Assembly (NCBI RefSeq): GCF_018413525.1
Contig: NZ_JAHCDD010000002.1
Location: forward strand, 79,828-143,827
From: Acidovorax sp. CCYZU-2555
Lineage (GTDB): Bacteria; Pseudomonadota; Gammaproteobacteria; Burkholderiales; Burkholderiaceae_C
Reading direction: 5' to 3'
DNA: 64,000 bases
Part shown: piece after piece, positions 41,358-49,906 of the stretch
How positions within the stretch are numbered: the first letter of the stretch is position 1
Layout: each line of letters begins with the position of its first letter
The notes under the pieces: generated by a model
The model's input: only the letters and a program-made list of their open reading frames with translations
The model's database searches: none
Told to the model about the DNA's origin: nothing
Position numbers and translations under genes: made by a program

Positions 41358-42863
41358 ATGATTCCTTCCCTGGTCTTTGGAAATCAGCACTGGAGCAAAG
41401 CGGCGCTCGCGCTTTTGGCCGACCGTGTGTCGCGCAGCCTGCAGGCGCTGGGCGTGAAGGAAGGCGGCACGGTCGCCGTCATGCTCAAGAACAGCCCCAG
41501 CTATGTGGCCACCGTCATCGCCTGCAAGCGCGCGGGCGTCTACCTGGTTTCGCTCAACTGGCACTTCAAGGCCGGCGAAGTCGAGTTCCTGCTCAAGGAC
41601 AGCGGCGCCCAGGCGCTGGTGGTGCACGAAGACCTGGTCGATGCGATTCGCGCCGGCGTTCCCGATGGCGTGGCGCTGCTCGTCGCGCCGCTGCAGGAAG
41701 ATGCCGACAACGTCGCCAGCCAGGTCTGGCCCGCGCTGGGCCAGCAGGGCGAGATGCTGCCCGAGAGCCAGCGCTTTCCATTCAACGCCGTGGTCTACAC
41801 CTCGGGCACCACGGGCAAGCCCAAGGGCGTGCGCCGCCTGCCGGTCGCGCCCGAGATGCGCTCCCAGGTCGATGCCGAAGCCGCCAAGGTGCCGGGCGCG
41901 GTCTACGGCACCACGCCCGCATCGGTGGCGCTGCTGAGCGCGCCCATGTACCACAGCGCCACCATGTCGTTTGTGTCGCACGCCTGCGCGGTGGGCGCGA
42001 CGCTGGTGCTCGAGCCCAGCTTCAAGCCCGAGCGCACGCTGCAGCTGATCGCCGATCACCGGGTCACCCATGCCTACCTCGTGCCCACCATGTACCAGCG
42101 GCTGCTGGCGCTGCCCGACGAAGTGCGCGCGGCCTACGATCTGTCTTCGCTGCAGCAGGTGTCTTCCACTGGCTCGCCCTGCGCGCGCGAACTCAAGCTG
42201 CGCATGATCGACTGGTTCGGCCCGACCATCACCGAAGCCTATGGTTCGAGCGAGGCCGGCTACACCACCTTCATCACCGCCAGCGAATGGCTGGCCAAGC
42301 CCGGCTCCGCGGGCAAGGCGCTGGGCAGCGCCCAACTGTCCATCGTCGGCGACGACGGCCGGGAGCTGCCGCGCGGCGAGATCGGCCTGATCTACGTGCG
42401 CCAGCCGGCCATGCCCGATTTCACTTACATCGGCCGCGAAGACGATCGCCAGTCGATCAGCCGCGACGGCCTGGTGACGCTGGGCGACATGGGTTTCATC
42501 GATGACGACGGCTATCTGTTCATCTGCGACCGCAAGTCGGACATGGTGATTTCGGGCGGCGTGAACATCTACCCCGCCGAAGTCGAGGCCAGCATTCTGA
42601 CCATGGCCGAAGTCAGCGATGTCGCGGTGTTCGGCATTCCCGACGCCGAGTTCGGCGAGTCCATGGCCGCCGCGGTGCAGCTCAAGGAAGGCTGCACGCT
42701 GGAGCCGGCCACCATACAGCAGCGCCTGCGCGAGAAGATCGCCAACTACAAGATTCCGCAGACCATCACTTTCCACGACAGCCTGCCGCGCGAAGACACC
42801 GGCAAGATTTTCAAGCGCCTGCTGCGCGCGCCCTATTGGGCCGGCGTCGACCGCCGCATCTGA
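41358..42863 (+). CDS. AMP-forming acyl-CoA synthetase/ligase
   Basis: A 501-residue ANL-family ligase that adenylates a carboxylate and transfers it to CoA. The P-loop is VVYTSGTTGKPKG, then ITEAYGSSEAGYT, LVTLGDMGFIDDDGYLFICDRKSDMVISGGVNIYPAEVEA and the catalytic-Lys region PREDTGKIFKRLL. It resembles medium/long-chain or aryl-acid ligases. The ATG at 41358 follows CGGAGAGAAA; a TTG 45 bases upstream lies inside the operator and is less likely. First gene of a plus-strand module with a nitronate monooxygenase-family gene and a Bug gene. Confidence 0.88.
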   Translation: MIPSLVFGNQHWSKAALALLADRVSRSLQALGVKEGGTVAVMLKNSPSYVATVIACKRAGVYLVSLNWHFKAGEVEFLLKDSGAQALVVHEDLVDAIRAGVPDGVALLVAPLQEDADNVASQVWPALGQQGEMLPESQRFPFNAVVYTSGTTGKPKGVRRLPVAPEMRSQVDAEAAKVPGAVYGTTPASVALLSAPMYHSATMSFVSHACAVGATLVLEPSFKPERTLQLIADHRVTHAYLVPTMYQRLLALPDEVRAAYDLSSLQQVSSTGSPCARELKLRMIDWFGPTITEAYGSSEAGYTTFITASEWLAKPGSAGKALGSAQLSIVGDDGRELPRGEIGLIYVRQPAMPDFTYIGREDDRQSISRDGLVTLGDMGFIDDDGYLFICDRKSDMVISGGVNIYPAEVEASILTMAEVSDVAVFGIPDAEFGESMAAAVQLKEGCTLEPATIQQRLREKIANYKIPQTITFHDSLPREDTGKIFKRLLRAPYWAGVDRRI

Positions 42864-42887
42864 ACCCCGACATCACCAGGACACCCC

Positions 42888-43859
42888 ATGGCCTTGCCTT
42901 CCACGCTCAAAGACAAGCTGCGCCTTCCCTTGATCGCCGCGCCGCTGTTCATCATTTCCACGCCCGATCTGGTCATTGCCCAGTGCAAGGCCGGCATCGT
43001 GGGCTCGTTTCCCGCGCTCAATGCCCGGCCGGCCGACCAGCTCGAAGTCTGGCTGGAACGCATCACGTCGGAACTCGCCGAATACGACCGCCAGAACCCC
43101 GACCAGCCTTCGGCGCCGTTCGCCGTCAACCAGATCGTGCACAAGAGCAATGACAGGCTGGACCACGACATGGAAGTCTGCGCGCGCTTCAAGGTGCCCA
43201 TCGTCATTTCGTCTCTGGGCGCGCGCAAGGAAATCAACGATGCCGTGCACGCCTGGGGCGGCATCGTGCTGCACGACGTGATCGACAACAAGTTCGCGAA
43301 GAAAGCCATAGAGAAGGGCGCCGACGGCCTGATCGCCGTCGCTGCTGGCGCGGGCGGCCACGCGGGTGCGCAGTCGCCGTTTGCGCTGCTGCAGGAAATC
43401 CGCCAATGGTTCGACGGCCCGCTGGCGCTGTCGGGCTCGATCTCCAGCGGCCGGGCGATTCTCACGGCCCAGGTCATGGGCGCCGACCTGGCCTATATGG
43501 GCTCGGCCTTCATCGCCACGCAGGAAGCCAATGCCGTCGACGGCCACAAGCAGATGATCGTCGACAGCGCGGCCAATGACGTGGTCTACACCAACCTGAT
43601 CACGGGCGTGCACGGCAACTACCTCAAGCCATCGATGGCGCGCGCCGGCCTGGACCCCGACAACCTGCCCGTGGGCGACGTGAGCCAGATGAACTGGGCC
43701 GCGGGCAAGCCCAAGGCCTGGAAAGACATCTGGGGCTGCGGCCATGGCATTGGCGTGCTCACCGAAATCCAGCCCGCGGGCGTTTTCATCGCCGGGCTCG
43801 CGCAGCAGTATCGCGAAGCCTGCCTGTCCACACAGCAACTGATTGCCGCGCGCGCCTGA
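42888..43859 (+). CDS. Nitronate monooxygenase-family FMN protein (module 1)
   Basis: A 323-residue TIM-barrel flavoprotein of the NMO/FabK family. LRLPLIAAPLFIISTPDLVIAQCKAGIVGSFPALN is the N-terminal signature; FAVNQIV, VISSLGAR, GADGLIAVAAGAGGHAG (FMN phosphate region) and SGSISSGRAILTAQVMGADLAYMGSAFIATQEA follow. The family includes nitronate oxidases and CoA-linked enoyl reductases (FabK; IpdC in steroid degradation). The CoA ligase 24 bases upstream makes a CoA-ester reductase as likely as nitronate oxidation. A paralogue is encoded at 48863. Confidence 0.85.
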   Translation: MALPSTLKDKLRLPLIAAPLFIISTPDLVIAQCKAGIVGSFPALNARPADQLEVWLERITSELAEYDRQNPDQPSAPFAVNQIVHKSNDRLDHDMEVCARFKVPIVISSLGARKEINDAVHAWGGIVLHDVIDNKFAKKAIEKGADGLIAVAAGAGGHAGAQSPFALLQEIRQWFDGPLALSGSISSGRAILTAQVMGADLAYMGSAFIATQEANAVDGHKQMIVDSAANDVVYTNLITGVHGNYLKPSMARAGLDPDNLPVGDVSQMNWAAGKPKAWKDIWGCGHGIGVLTEIQPAGVFIAGLAQQYREACLSTQQLIAARA

Positions 43860-43904
43860 GGCGCCGGCATTCGGCAATTACCAATTACAAGCAGGAGACA
43901 AGAC

Positions 43905-44876
43905 ATGAATTCCAAGCGCAACATTCTGAAGATGGCCGTGGTCGCGGGCATGGTGGCCGTATCCGGCCTGTCGCTGGCCCAATCGGGCAAGCCGGTGCGC
44001 ATGCTGCTGCCGCTGGCTCCGGGCGGCGGCTCCGACACCATAGGCCGCGCCGTGGCCAACGAGATGAGCAAGACGCTGGGCGTAACCATCGTCGCCGAGA
44101 ACAAGCCCGGTGCCTCGGGCACGCTGGCGCTCAACGACGTGATTCGTGCGCCCGCCAGCAGCCCGACGTTCGGCCTGGTGCTGGGCTCGACGCTGGCCGT
44201 GGTGCCGCATTTGATGAAGGTGCCCTACGACAGCGTCAACGGCATCAAGCCCGTGGTGCAGCTGGGCGTCACGCCTTTCGTGCTGCTGGTCAACAAGAAC
44301 CATCCGGCCAAGACGCTGGCTGAATTCGTCGCGCTGTCCAAGCGCAATCCGCAGAGCTTCGGCTCGTACGGCGCGGGCACGTCGAGCCACGTTGCCGGCG
44401 AAGCCTTCAACAACGCCGCCGGTCTCAAGCAGGTGCATGTGCCTTACAAGGGAACAGCGCCCGCGATCAACGACCTGCTGGGCAGCCAGGTCGACTCCGT
44501 GGTCGCCGACTTCGGCGTCGCCGGCCAGCATCTGGGCAAGGACGGCAAGCTGCGCGCGCTGGCCGTGACCGGCCCGACGCGCTCGGAAGGCTTCCCCGAT
44601 GTGCCCACGTTCGGCGAGCAGGGCTTCCCGGCGATGAACGAGCTGGTCGGCTGGATCGCTTTCGTCACGTCGGCCAACACGTCCGACGAACAGGTCGCGA
44701 CCTGGGCCAAGGCCGCGTCGAATGCGCTGCGCGTGCCCGAAGTGCGCCAGCGCCTGATCAGCCTGGGCTATGTGCCCGCAGGCACGCATGGCAAGGAATT
44801 CGACAAGATCGTCGCCGACGAACCCGTGCGCTGGGGCTCGCTGATCAAGGCATTCAAGATCACGCTCGAGAACTGA
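43905..44876 (+). CDS. Bug-family tripartite tricarboxylate transporter substrate-binding protein (module 1)
   Basis: A 323-residue periplasmic binding protein with signal peptide (MNSKRNILKMAVVAGMVAVS, cut after SLA). Core motifs are RMLLPLAPGGGSDTIGRAV, VAENKPGASGTLALND, KQVHVPYKGTAPAINDLLGSQVD and FPDVPTFGEQGF. GCAGGAGACAAG is a strong ribosome-binding site. Likely captures the acid that the module's CoA ligase activates. It diverges clearly in sequence from the module 2 Bug protein. Confidence 0.88.
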   Translation: MNSKRNILKMAVVAGMVAVSGLSLAQSGKPVRMLLPLAPGGGSDTIGRAVANEMSKTLGVTIVAENKPGASGTLALNDVIRAPASSPTFGLVLGSTLAVVPHLMKVPYDSVNGIKPVVQLGVTPFVLLVNKNHPAKTLAEFVALSKRNPQSFGSYGAGTSSHVAGEAFNNAAGLKQVHVPYKGTAPAINDLLGSQVDSVVADFGVAGQHLGKDGKLRALAVTGPTRSEGFPDVPTFGEQGFPAMNELVGWIAFVTSANTSDEQVATWAKAASNALRVPEVRQRLISLGYVPAGTHGKEFDKIVADEPVRWGSLIKAFKITLEN

Positions 44877-45003
44877 TGCGGGCGCTGCCCACCGGGGCCG
44901 TGGTCCCGGTGGCGCATGCATACAAGGGTTCGACCCAGGCCCGGGCAATGGTCGTCCAAAAGACAATGGGAAGTCACTTCTGCAGGCCTTGCGGCCTTTG
45001 CGT

Positions 45004-45933
45004 ATGACCCGTCGTATTCCCCCATTGAACCCTCTGCGCATGTTCGAGGTCGTTGCCCGCACCGGCAACCTGACCAACGCTGCCAAGCTGCTGCATGTGT
45101 CGCAGTCCGCCGTCAGCCGGCAGATCACGGCGCTCGAGGAATATCTGGGCGTGCAACTGCTGCGGCGCGAGCGGCATGGCGTATCGCTGACTTTGGCCGG
45201 CCAGCGCTATGCGGCCAAGGTGCTGCCGGCCTTCGAAGCCATCGCCGAAGCCACTTACGAGCTGACCGGGCCGGAGCGCGACACTGTGATCCGCGTGGGC
45301 ACCTACAATGCCTTCGCCAGCAAGTGGCTCATTCCGCGGCTGCCCGATTTCCAGCGCCAGTATCCCGAGATCGACGTGCGCATTTTGCACACCATTCCCG
45401 AGATCGATTTCGAGCGCGATGCGGTCGATGTCGCCATCCAGTTCGGCATCGGCGACTGGCCCGAGGCCAAGGCCGATCTGCTGTTTCGCGACCAGATCGA
45501 GCCCGTGTGCTCGCCCGCCTTTCTGGCGCGCCATGCACCCGATGCCAAGTACCCGCAATCGCTGCTGCGCCAGACGCTGCTGGTATCGCGCTACCGGCGC
45601 ACCGATTGGGAAATCTGGCTGCAGTCAGCGCAACTCGAAGCGCAGGCCAGCGACAGCCCGCGCATGACGTTCAGCAGCACCTTGCTGTGCTGGCAGGCAG
45701 CGGTCGACGGCGTGGGCATTGCCGTGGGCCAGACGGCCATGGTGCGCCAGGAACTCGACAACGGCCGCCTGGTCGCACCGTTTGCCAGGCCGCTGGCGCG
45801 CGAGCAGGGCTATTACCTGCTGCGGCCGCGCCACCAGCGCGAGTTCCGCACCATCTCCGTGTTCCGCGACTGGATGCTCGCGGCGGCCCAGGCCTGCGCG
45901 CCCGCGCCCCAGGCCGCATGCATGCTGGCTTGA
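45004..45933 (+). CDS. LysR-family regulator, GcvA-like, of the CoA module
   Basis: A 309-residue LysR protein: IPPLNPLRMFEVVARTGNLTNAAKLL, helix-turn-helix HVSQSAVSRQITALEEYLGV, LLRRERHGVSLTLAG, and an effector domain from VIRVGTYNAFASKWLIPRL. RFRDQ-like and VAIQFGIGDW segments are GcvA-type. It is co-directional with the Bug gene (127-base gap), unlike the divergent LysR genes elsewhere in the window. It may regulate one or both flanking modules. The ATG at 45004 is preferred over a TTG 15 bases upstream. Confidence 0.86.
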   Translation: MTRRIPPLNPLRMFEVVARTGNLTNAAKLLHVSQSAVSRQITALEEYLGVQLLRRERHGVSLTLAGQRYAAKVLPAFEAIAEATYELTGPERDTVIRVGTYNAFASKWLIPRLPDFQRQYPEIDVRILHTIPEIDFERDAVDVAIQFGIGDWPEAKADLLFRDQIEPVCSPAFLARHAPDAKYPQSLLRQTLLVSRYRRTDWEIWLQSAQLEAQASDSPRMTFSSTLLCWQAAVDGVGIAVGQTAMVRQELDNGRLVAPFARPLAREQGYYLLRPRHQREFRTISVFRDWMLAAAQACAPAPQAACMLA

Positions 45934-45945
45934 TCGCCCGCGCCT

Positions 45946-46722
45946 TCAACGGCCGACGAACTTCGCGTCGCGCTTTTCCTTGAAGGCCGCTATGCCTTCG
46001 CGGTAGTCCTGGGTCTGGTGAATCTGCGGCTGCATCAGCGCCTCGTATTCGAGAAAGTGCTCCAGCGTGGGTGCCAGCGAGAACTGGAACATCTTCTTGG
46101 CCATGGCCAGCGCATAGGTCGGCTGGGTCGCGAGGTTTTCGGCCAGCGCCAGAGTTGCCTGTTCCAGCTCGGCGTCGGGCACGACTTTCGTCACCAGGTC
46201 CATGGCCGCGGCTTCCTGCGCATCGATGAAGCGCGTGCTGTAGACCAGCTCGCGCGCGCGCGCCTGGCCTATGAGCCGCGACAGAAAGAACACCGCACCC
46301 GAATCGGGCGCCAGGCCGCGGCGCATGAAGATGCAGGAAAACCGCGCGGTCTGCGAAGCGATCGCCAGGTCGCAGGCCAGCATCATGCTCAGCCCTATGC
46401 CCAGCGTATTGCCGCGCACTGAAGCGATCACGGGTTTTTCGATGTTGTAGAGCGTCTTGATGAGCGTGTGCGCATTGCGCTGCAGGCGGTTGCGCGAGCC
46501 CTTGACGTCGAGCGCTGTCATCCTGCCCGCGTCGGCGCCGGTGCAGAAGCTGTCGCCCGTGCCGGTCAGGATCACGGCGCGCACCGCGTCGTCTTCATCG
46601 GCCTGGCGAAAGGCCTCGGTGAGTTGCTGGCGCATGTCGTTGGCCAGCGCGTTCTTGCGCTCGGGACGGTTGAGGACGATGCGGGCGATGCCGCCCTGTT
46701 GTTCGTATTCGATTTCTGCCAT
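45946..46722 (-). CDS. Enoyl-CoA hydratase/isomerase-family protein (module 2)
   Basis: A 258-residue crotonase-fold protein. Oxyanion-hole segments are FCTGADAGRM and VRGNTLGIGLSMMLACDLAIAS; MRRGLAPDSGAVFFLSRLIG carries the catalytic-site acid, and REGIAAFKEKRDAKF ends the protein. It resembles the PaaG/isomerase branch and would act on an unsaturated CoA ester. It converges on the LysR gene and is the last gene of the minus-strand module; 14 bases separate it from the ligase gene. Confidence 0.87.
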   Translation of the reverse strand: MAEIEYEQQGGIARIVLNRPERKNALANDMRQQLTEAFRQADEDDAVRAVILTGTGDSFCTGADAGRMTALDVKGSRNRLQRNAHTLIKTLYNIEKPVIASVRGNTLGIGLSMMLACDLAIASQTARFSCIFMRRGLAPDSGAVFFLSRLIGQARARELVYSTRFIDAQEAAAMDLVTKVVPDAELEQATLALAENLATQPTYALAMAKKMFQFSLAPTLEHFLEYEALMQPQIHQTQDYREGIAAFKEKRDAKFVGR

Positions 46723-46736
46723 GTTCCGGTGCTCCT

Positions 46737-48866
46737 TCAGTTGTCGCGCACGATCAGTGCGTCCACGGCGAAAGCGCCTTGTCCCTGAGGGTAGACGATG
46801 ACCGGGTTCAGCTCCATTTCGCGCAGCGTGCTGCCGGGCTCGCCGGCCATGCGCGACACCGCGACCAGCAGTTCGGCCAGCGCGCCGGTATCGGCCGCGC
46901 TCTCGCCGCGCACGCCGTCGAGCAGGGCGCGCCCGCGCAGCCGGCCTATCATCGCGTGCGCCTGTTCCAGCGTCAGCGGTGCGAGTTCGAACGTCACGTC
47001 GCGCAGCACTTCGACATAAATGCCGCCAAAGCCCAGCATGACCATGGGCCCGAAGTCGGGGTCGCGCACCGTGCCGACCACCATTTCGCGCCCCGGTGCC
47101 AGCATCTGCTGCACCTGAATGCCGTCGATGCGCGCCTGCGGCAGATGCGCCTGCACCGACTGCATGATGCGCGCGAAGCCGCCGCGCACGGCGTCGGCGC
47201 CGCTCAGGCCCAGCAGCACGCCGCCGGCGTCGGTCTTGTGCGCGATATCGGGCGAGACGATCTTGAGCGCCACTGCCCCCGGCATTGCGGCCGCGGCTTG
47301 CACCGCCTGCTCGGCGTCGCGCGCCAGCGCCTGCGCGGGCTGGCGCACATGCCAGTGGTCCAGCAGTTCGCGCGTGCCCATGTCTGCGCTCGCCGCCAGC
47401 GCCGGTTCAGGGGCGGTGTCCGGCTGGCGCGCCTGCCAGCGGTCGAGAAACTCCTGGTGCTGCGTCAGCAGCACCATGGCGCGTGCGAAGTCGGCGAGTT
47501 CCAGGTGCACGCCGCCCACGCGCGTGAGCACTTCGAGCGCGGCCTCGCCCGGCGTTCCCGGCGAGTGAAAGACCAGCGGATGGCCGCCCGCCGCATATAG
47601 CGCCTTGAGCTGCCGCTCTATGCGCACCAGCCGTTCGGTCGCCACCAGTGAGACGATGACCAGGCCCAGGTCTATGCCCGGCGCGTGGGTCATGGCGTCG
47701 AGAATCGCCAGCAGTGTCTTGCCGCCGTCTTCGGCCACGCGCGCGGTGACATCGACGGGATTCTCGGCCGAGCCGTAGTCGGGCACGATGGCCGCGAGCT
47801 GCGCCTTGAAGGCCGGATCGAGTTCGGGCACTTCGAGGCCGGCCTGCTCGCAGATGTCCGCGGCCCAGCCGCCCGCGCCGCCCGAGGTGGAGACGATGGC
47901 CACGCGCCGCCCGCGCGGCAGGGCGTTGGCGCTCAGCGCCGCGGCCACGGCCAGCATTTCGCCCGGCGTCTGCACGCGCATCGCGCCCCAGCGGCGAAAC
48001 GCGGCTTCGTAGGCGGTGTCGGCGCCCGTGAGATGCGCGGTATGCGACACCGCCGCGCGCTGGCCCGCGCCGGACTGGCCGATCTTCGCGACCACCAGCG
48101 CGATGCCCGCGTCGGCGGCCATCTGCGCCACATGCGCAAAGCGCCTGGCATCGCGAAAGCCTTCGACGAACAGCAGCAGCGCGCGCGTCTCGCCTGCGCG
48201 GATCAGGTGTTCGGCCACTTCGAGCAGGTCCACGTCGGCTTCGTTGCCCGTGGACACCAGATGCCGTATGGGAATGTGCAGCTGGCGTGCGCGGCTGAAC
48301 AGCGCAAACGCCATCGCCCCCGATTGCGACACGATGCTCACGCGTGCGCGGCCGTCGAGCAGCGCGGGAATGCGCGGCGCGACGAATTCCAGCGTCGGGC
48401 TGAACGTGGCGATCAGGCCGGTCTGGGCGTCAAGAAAACCTTCGCAGTTGGGCCCCAGGATGCGCATGCCGCTGCGCTGGGCAAAGGCCTGCACATGGTC
48501 CTGCAGCCGCTCGCCCGGCGCCAGGCCGTTGGCGCCGGCCGAAAAGATCGCCGCGCTGCGGCAGCCGCGCGCCTGGCACTGCTCGAGCACGGCCATCACC
48601 TGATCGGCGGCGACGGCGATCAGCACCAGGTCCACGGCCTCGGGCAGCGCGCTCACGTCGGCATAGGCGGTGAGGCCCTGAATGCGCGCGCTGCTCGGAT
48701 TGACCGGGTAGATGGGACCGGCAAAGCCGCCGTCGACCAGCGTCTTGAGCAGCCGGCCGCGGATCTTGGTGGTGTCCTGCGACGCCCCGACCACGGCCAC
48801 GCTGCGCGGCGCGAACAGCGAGTCGAGTCCGGCCTGGGCTGGCGTGGTGTCGATGCGCGCGTTCAT
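46737..48866 (-). CDS. NDP-forming acyl-CoA synthetase, ATP-grasp fusion (module 2)
   Basis: A 709-residue single-chain acyl-CoA synthetase related to archaeal ACD and Pat/AcsA-type fusions. The N-terminal CoA-binding Rossmann domain is LFAPRSVAVVGASQDTTKIRGRLL and YPVNPSSARIQGL. Succinyl-CoA-ligase-like middle domains include IVSQSGAMAFALFSRA, TGNEADVDLLEVAEHL and the phosphohistidine-type SHTAHLTGADTAYEAAF. The C-terminal ATP-grasp domain includes VALKIVSPDIAHKTDAGGVLLGL and VMLGFGGIYVEVLRDV. It makes a CoA thioester without releasing AMP. It overlaps the NMO-family gene (ATGA). Confidence 0.88.
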   Translation of the reverse strand: MNARIDTTPAQAGLDSLFAPRSVAVVGASQDTTKIRGRLLKTLVDGGFAGPIYPVNPSSARIQGLTAYADVSALPEAVDLVLIAVAADQVMAVLEQCQARGCRSAAIFSAGANGLAPGERLQDHVQAFAQRSGMRILGPNCEGFLDAQTGLIATFSPTLEFVAPRIPALLDGRARVSIVSQSGAMAFALFSRARQLHIPIRHLVSTGNEADVDLLEVAEHLIRAGETRALLLFVEGFRDARRFAHVAQMAADAGIALVVAKIGQSGAGQRAAVSHTAHLTGADTAYEAAFRRWGAMRVQTPGEMLAVAAALSANALPRGRRVAIVSTSGGAGGWAADICEQAGLEVPELDPAFKAQLAAIVPDYGSAENPVDVTARVAEDGGKTLLAILDAMTHAPGIDLGLVIVSLVATERLVRIERQLKALYAAGGHPLVFHSPGTPGEAALEVLTRVGGVHLELADFARAMVLLTQHQEFLDRWQARQPDTAPEPALAASADMGTRELLDHWHVRQPAQALARDAEQAVQAAAAMPGAVALKIVSPDIAHKTDAGGVLLGLSGADAVRGGFARIMQSVQAHLPQARIDGIQVQQMLAPGREMVVGTVRDPDFGPMVMLGFGGIYVEVLRDVTFELAPLTLEQAHAMIGRLRGRALLDGVRGESAADTGALAELLVAVSRMAGEPGSTLREMELNPVIVYPQGQGAFAVDALIVRDN

Positions 48867-49849
48867 GCGGTGACTCCCTGGACAGCCGCTGCGGCGTCGA
48901 GCTGCTCGCGCAGCGCCTGCTGCGCGGCGCGGTACTCGGCTTCCAGTCTGTCGACCAGTTCCGCAATGGCGGGCACATCGTCTATGCCGCCCACGCCCTG
49001 GCCCGCGCCCCAGATGTCCTTCCAGCGCTTTTGCCGGTCGCCCGCGGCGCGCACTTCGGCCGGGTCGACCGTGGGCAGGTTGTCGGGGTCCAGGCCCGCG
49101 GCAACGATGCTGGGCTTGAGATAGTTGGCCGAAATGCCCGAGAAATGCGGCGTGTAGACGATGTCGCTGGCGCTGGCGCTGACCAGCATGTTCTTGTAGC
49201 CGTCGACGGCGCTCGACTCCTGCGTGGCGATGAAGCGCGTGCCCATATAGGCCATGTCGGCGCCCAGGGCCTGGGCGGCGAGCACCGCGCGGCCGTCGGT
49301 GATCGCGCCGCCCAGCACGATCAGGCCGTCAAAGAAGCGGCGCACTTCGTTGACCAGTGCGAACGGGCTCAGCGCGCCCGCATGGCCGCCCGCGCCCGCG
49401 CAGACCAGGATCAGGCCGTCGGCGCCGCCCGCGAGCGCCCGCCTGGCATGGCGCGCCGAGGTCACGTCGTGCAGCACCAGCCCGCCATATGCATGCACGC
49501 GCTGCGCCACGCGGCTGGGGTCGCCCAGGCTGGTGATGATGATGGGCACGCGGTGCTGCACGCAGGTTTCGAGGTCGGCCTCGAAGCGTTCGGCCTGGGG
49601 CCGTATCACGAGGTTGACCGCATAGGGGGCGGGCTGGCCGCCGGCGTCGCGATCGGCCTGCAGCGCGGCCTGGATCTGGTCCAGCCAGACGGCCAGCGCT
49701 TGCTGCGGCCTGGCGTTGAGCGCCGGAAAGCTGCCGACGATGCCGCTGCGGCACTGGGCGATCACCATCTCCGGGTTCGAAACCAGAAACATGGGCGAGG
49801 CAAGAATGGGCAGGCGCAGCCCCTGGGTCAAGGCATGGGAGTGTGTCAT
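48863..49849 (-). CDS. Nitronate monooxygenase-family FMN protein (module 2)
   Basis: A 328-residue paralogue of the module 1 flavoprotein, clearly related along its whole length (LRLPILASPMFLVSNPEMVIAQCRSGIVGSFPALNARP; VIIT-type SLGDPSRV; GADGLILVCAGAGGHAG; AYMGTRFIATQESSAVDGYKNML; YLKPSIVAAGLDPDNLP; RWKDIWGAGQGVG). The ATG at 49849 is used; a TTG two codons earlier is possible. It is translationally coupled to the ligase, again linking this flavin family to CoA esters rather than to free nitroalkanes. Confidence 0.85.
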   Translation of the reverse strand: MTHSHALTQGLRLPILASPMFLVSNPEMVIAQCRSGIVGSFPALNARPQQALAVWLDQIQAALQADRDAGGQPAPYAVNLVIRPQAERFEADLETCVQHRVPIIITSLGDPSRVAQRVHAYGGLVLHDVTSARHARRALAGGADGLILVCAGAGGHAGALSPFALVNEVRRFFDGLIVLGGAITDGRAVLAAQALGADMAYMGTRFIATQESSAVDGYKNMLVSASASDIVYTPHFSGISANYLKPSIVAAGLDPDNLPTVDPAEVRAAGDRQKRWKDIWGAGQGVGGIDDVPAIAELVDRLEAEYRAAQQALREQLDAAAAVQGVTA

Positions 49850-49906
49850 GGGCAAGGGCGGGTGGGGACTATGGGCGGGAGGGCAAAGGCGCAGCGCATG
49901 GGCCGC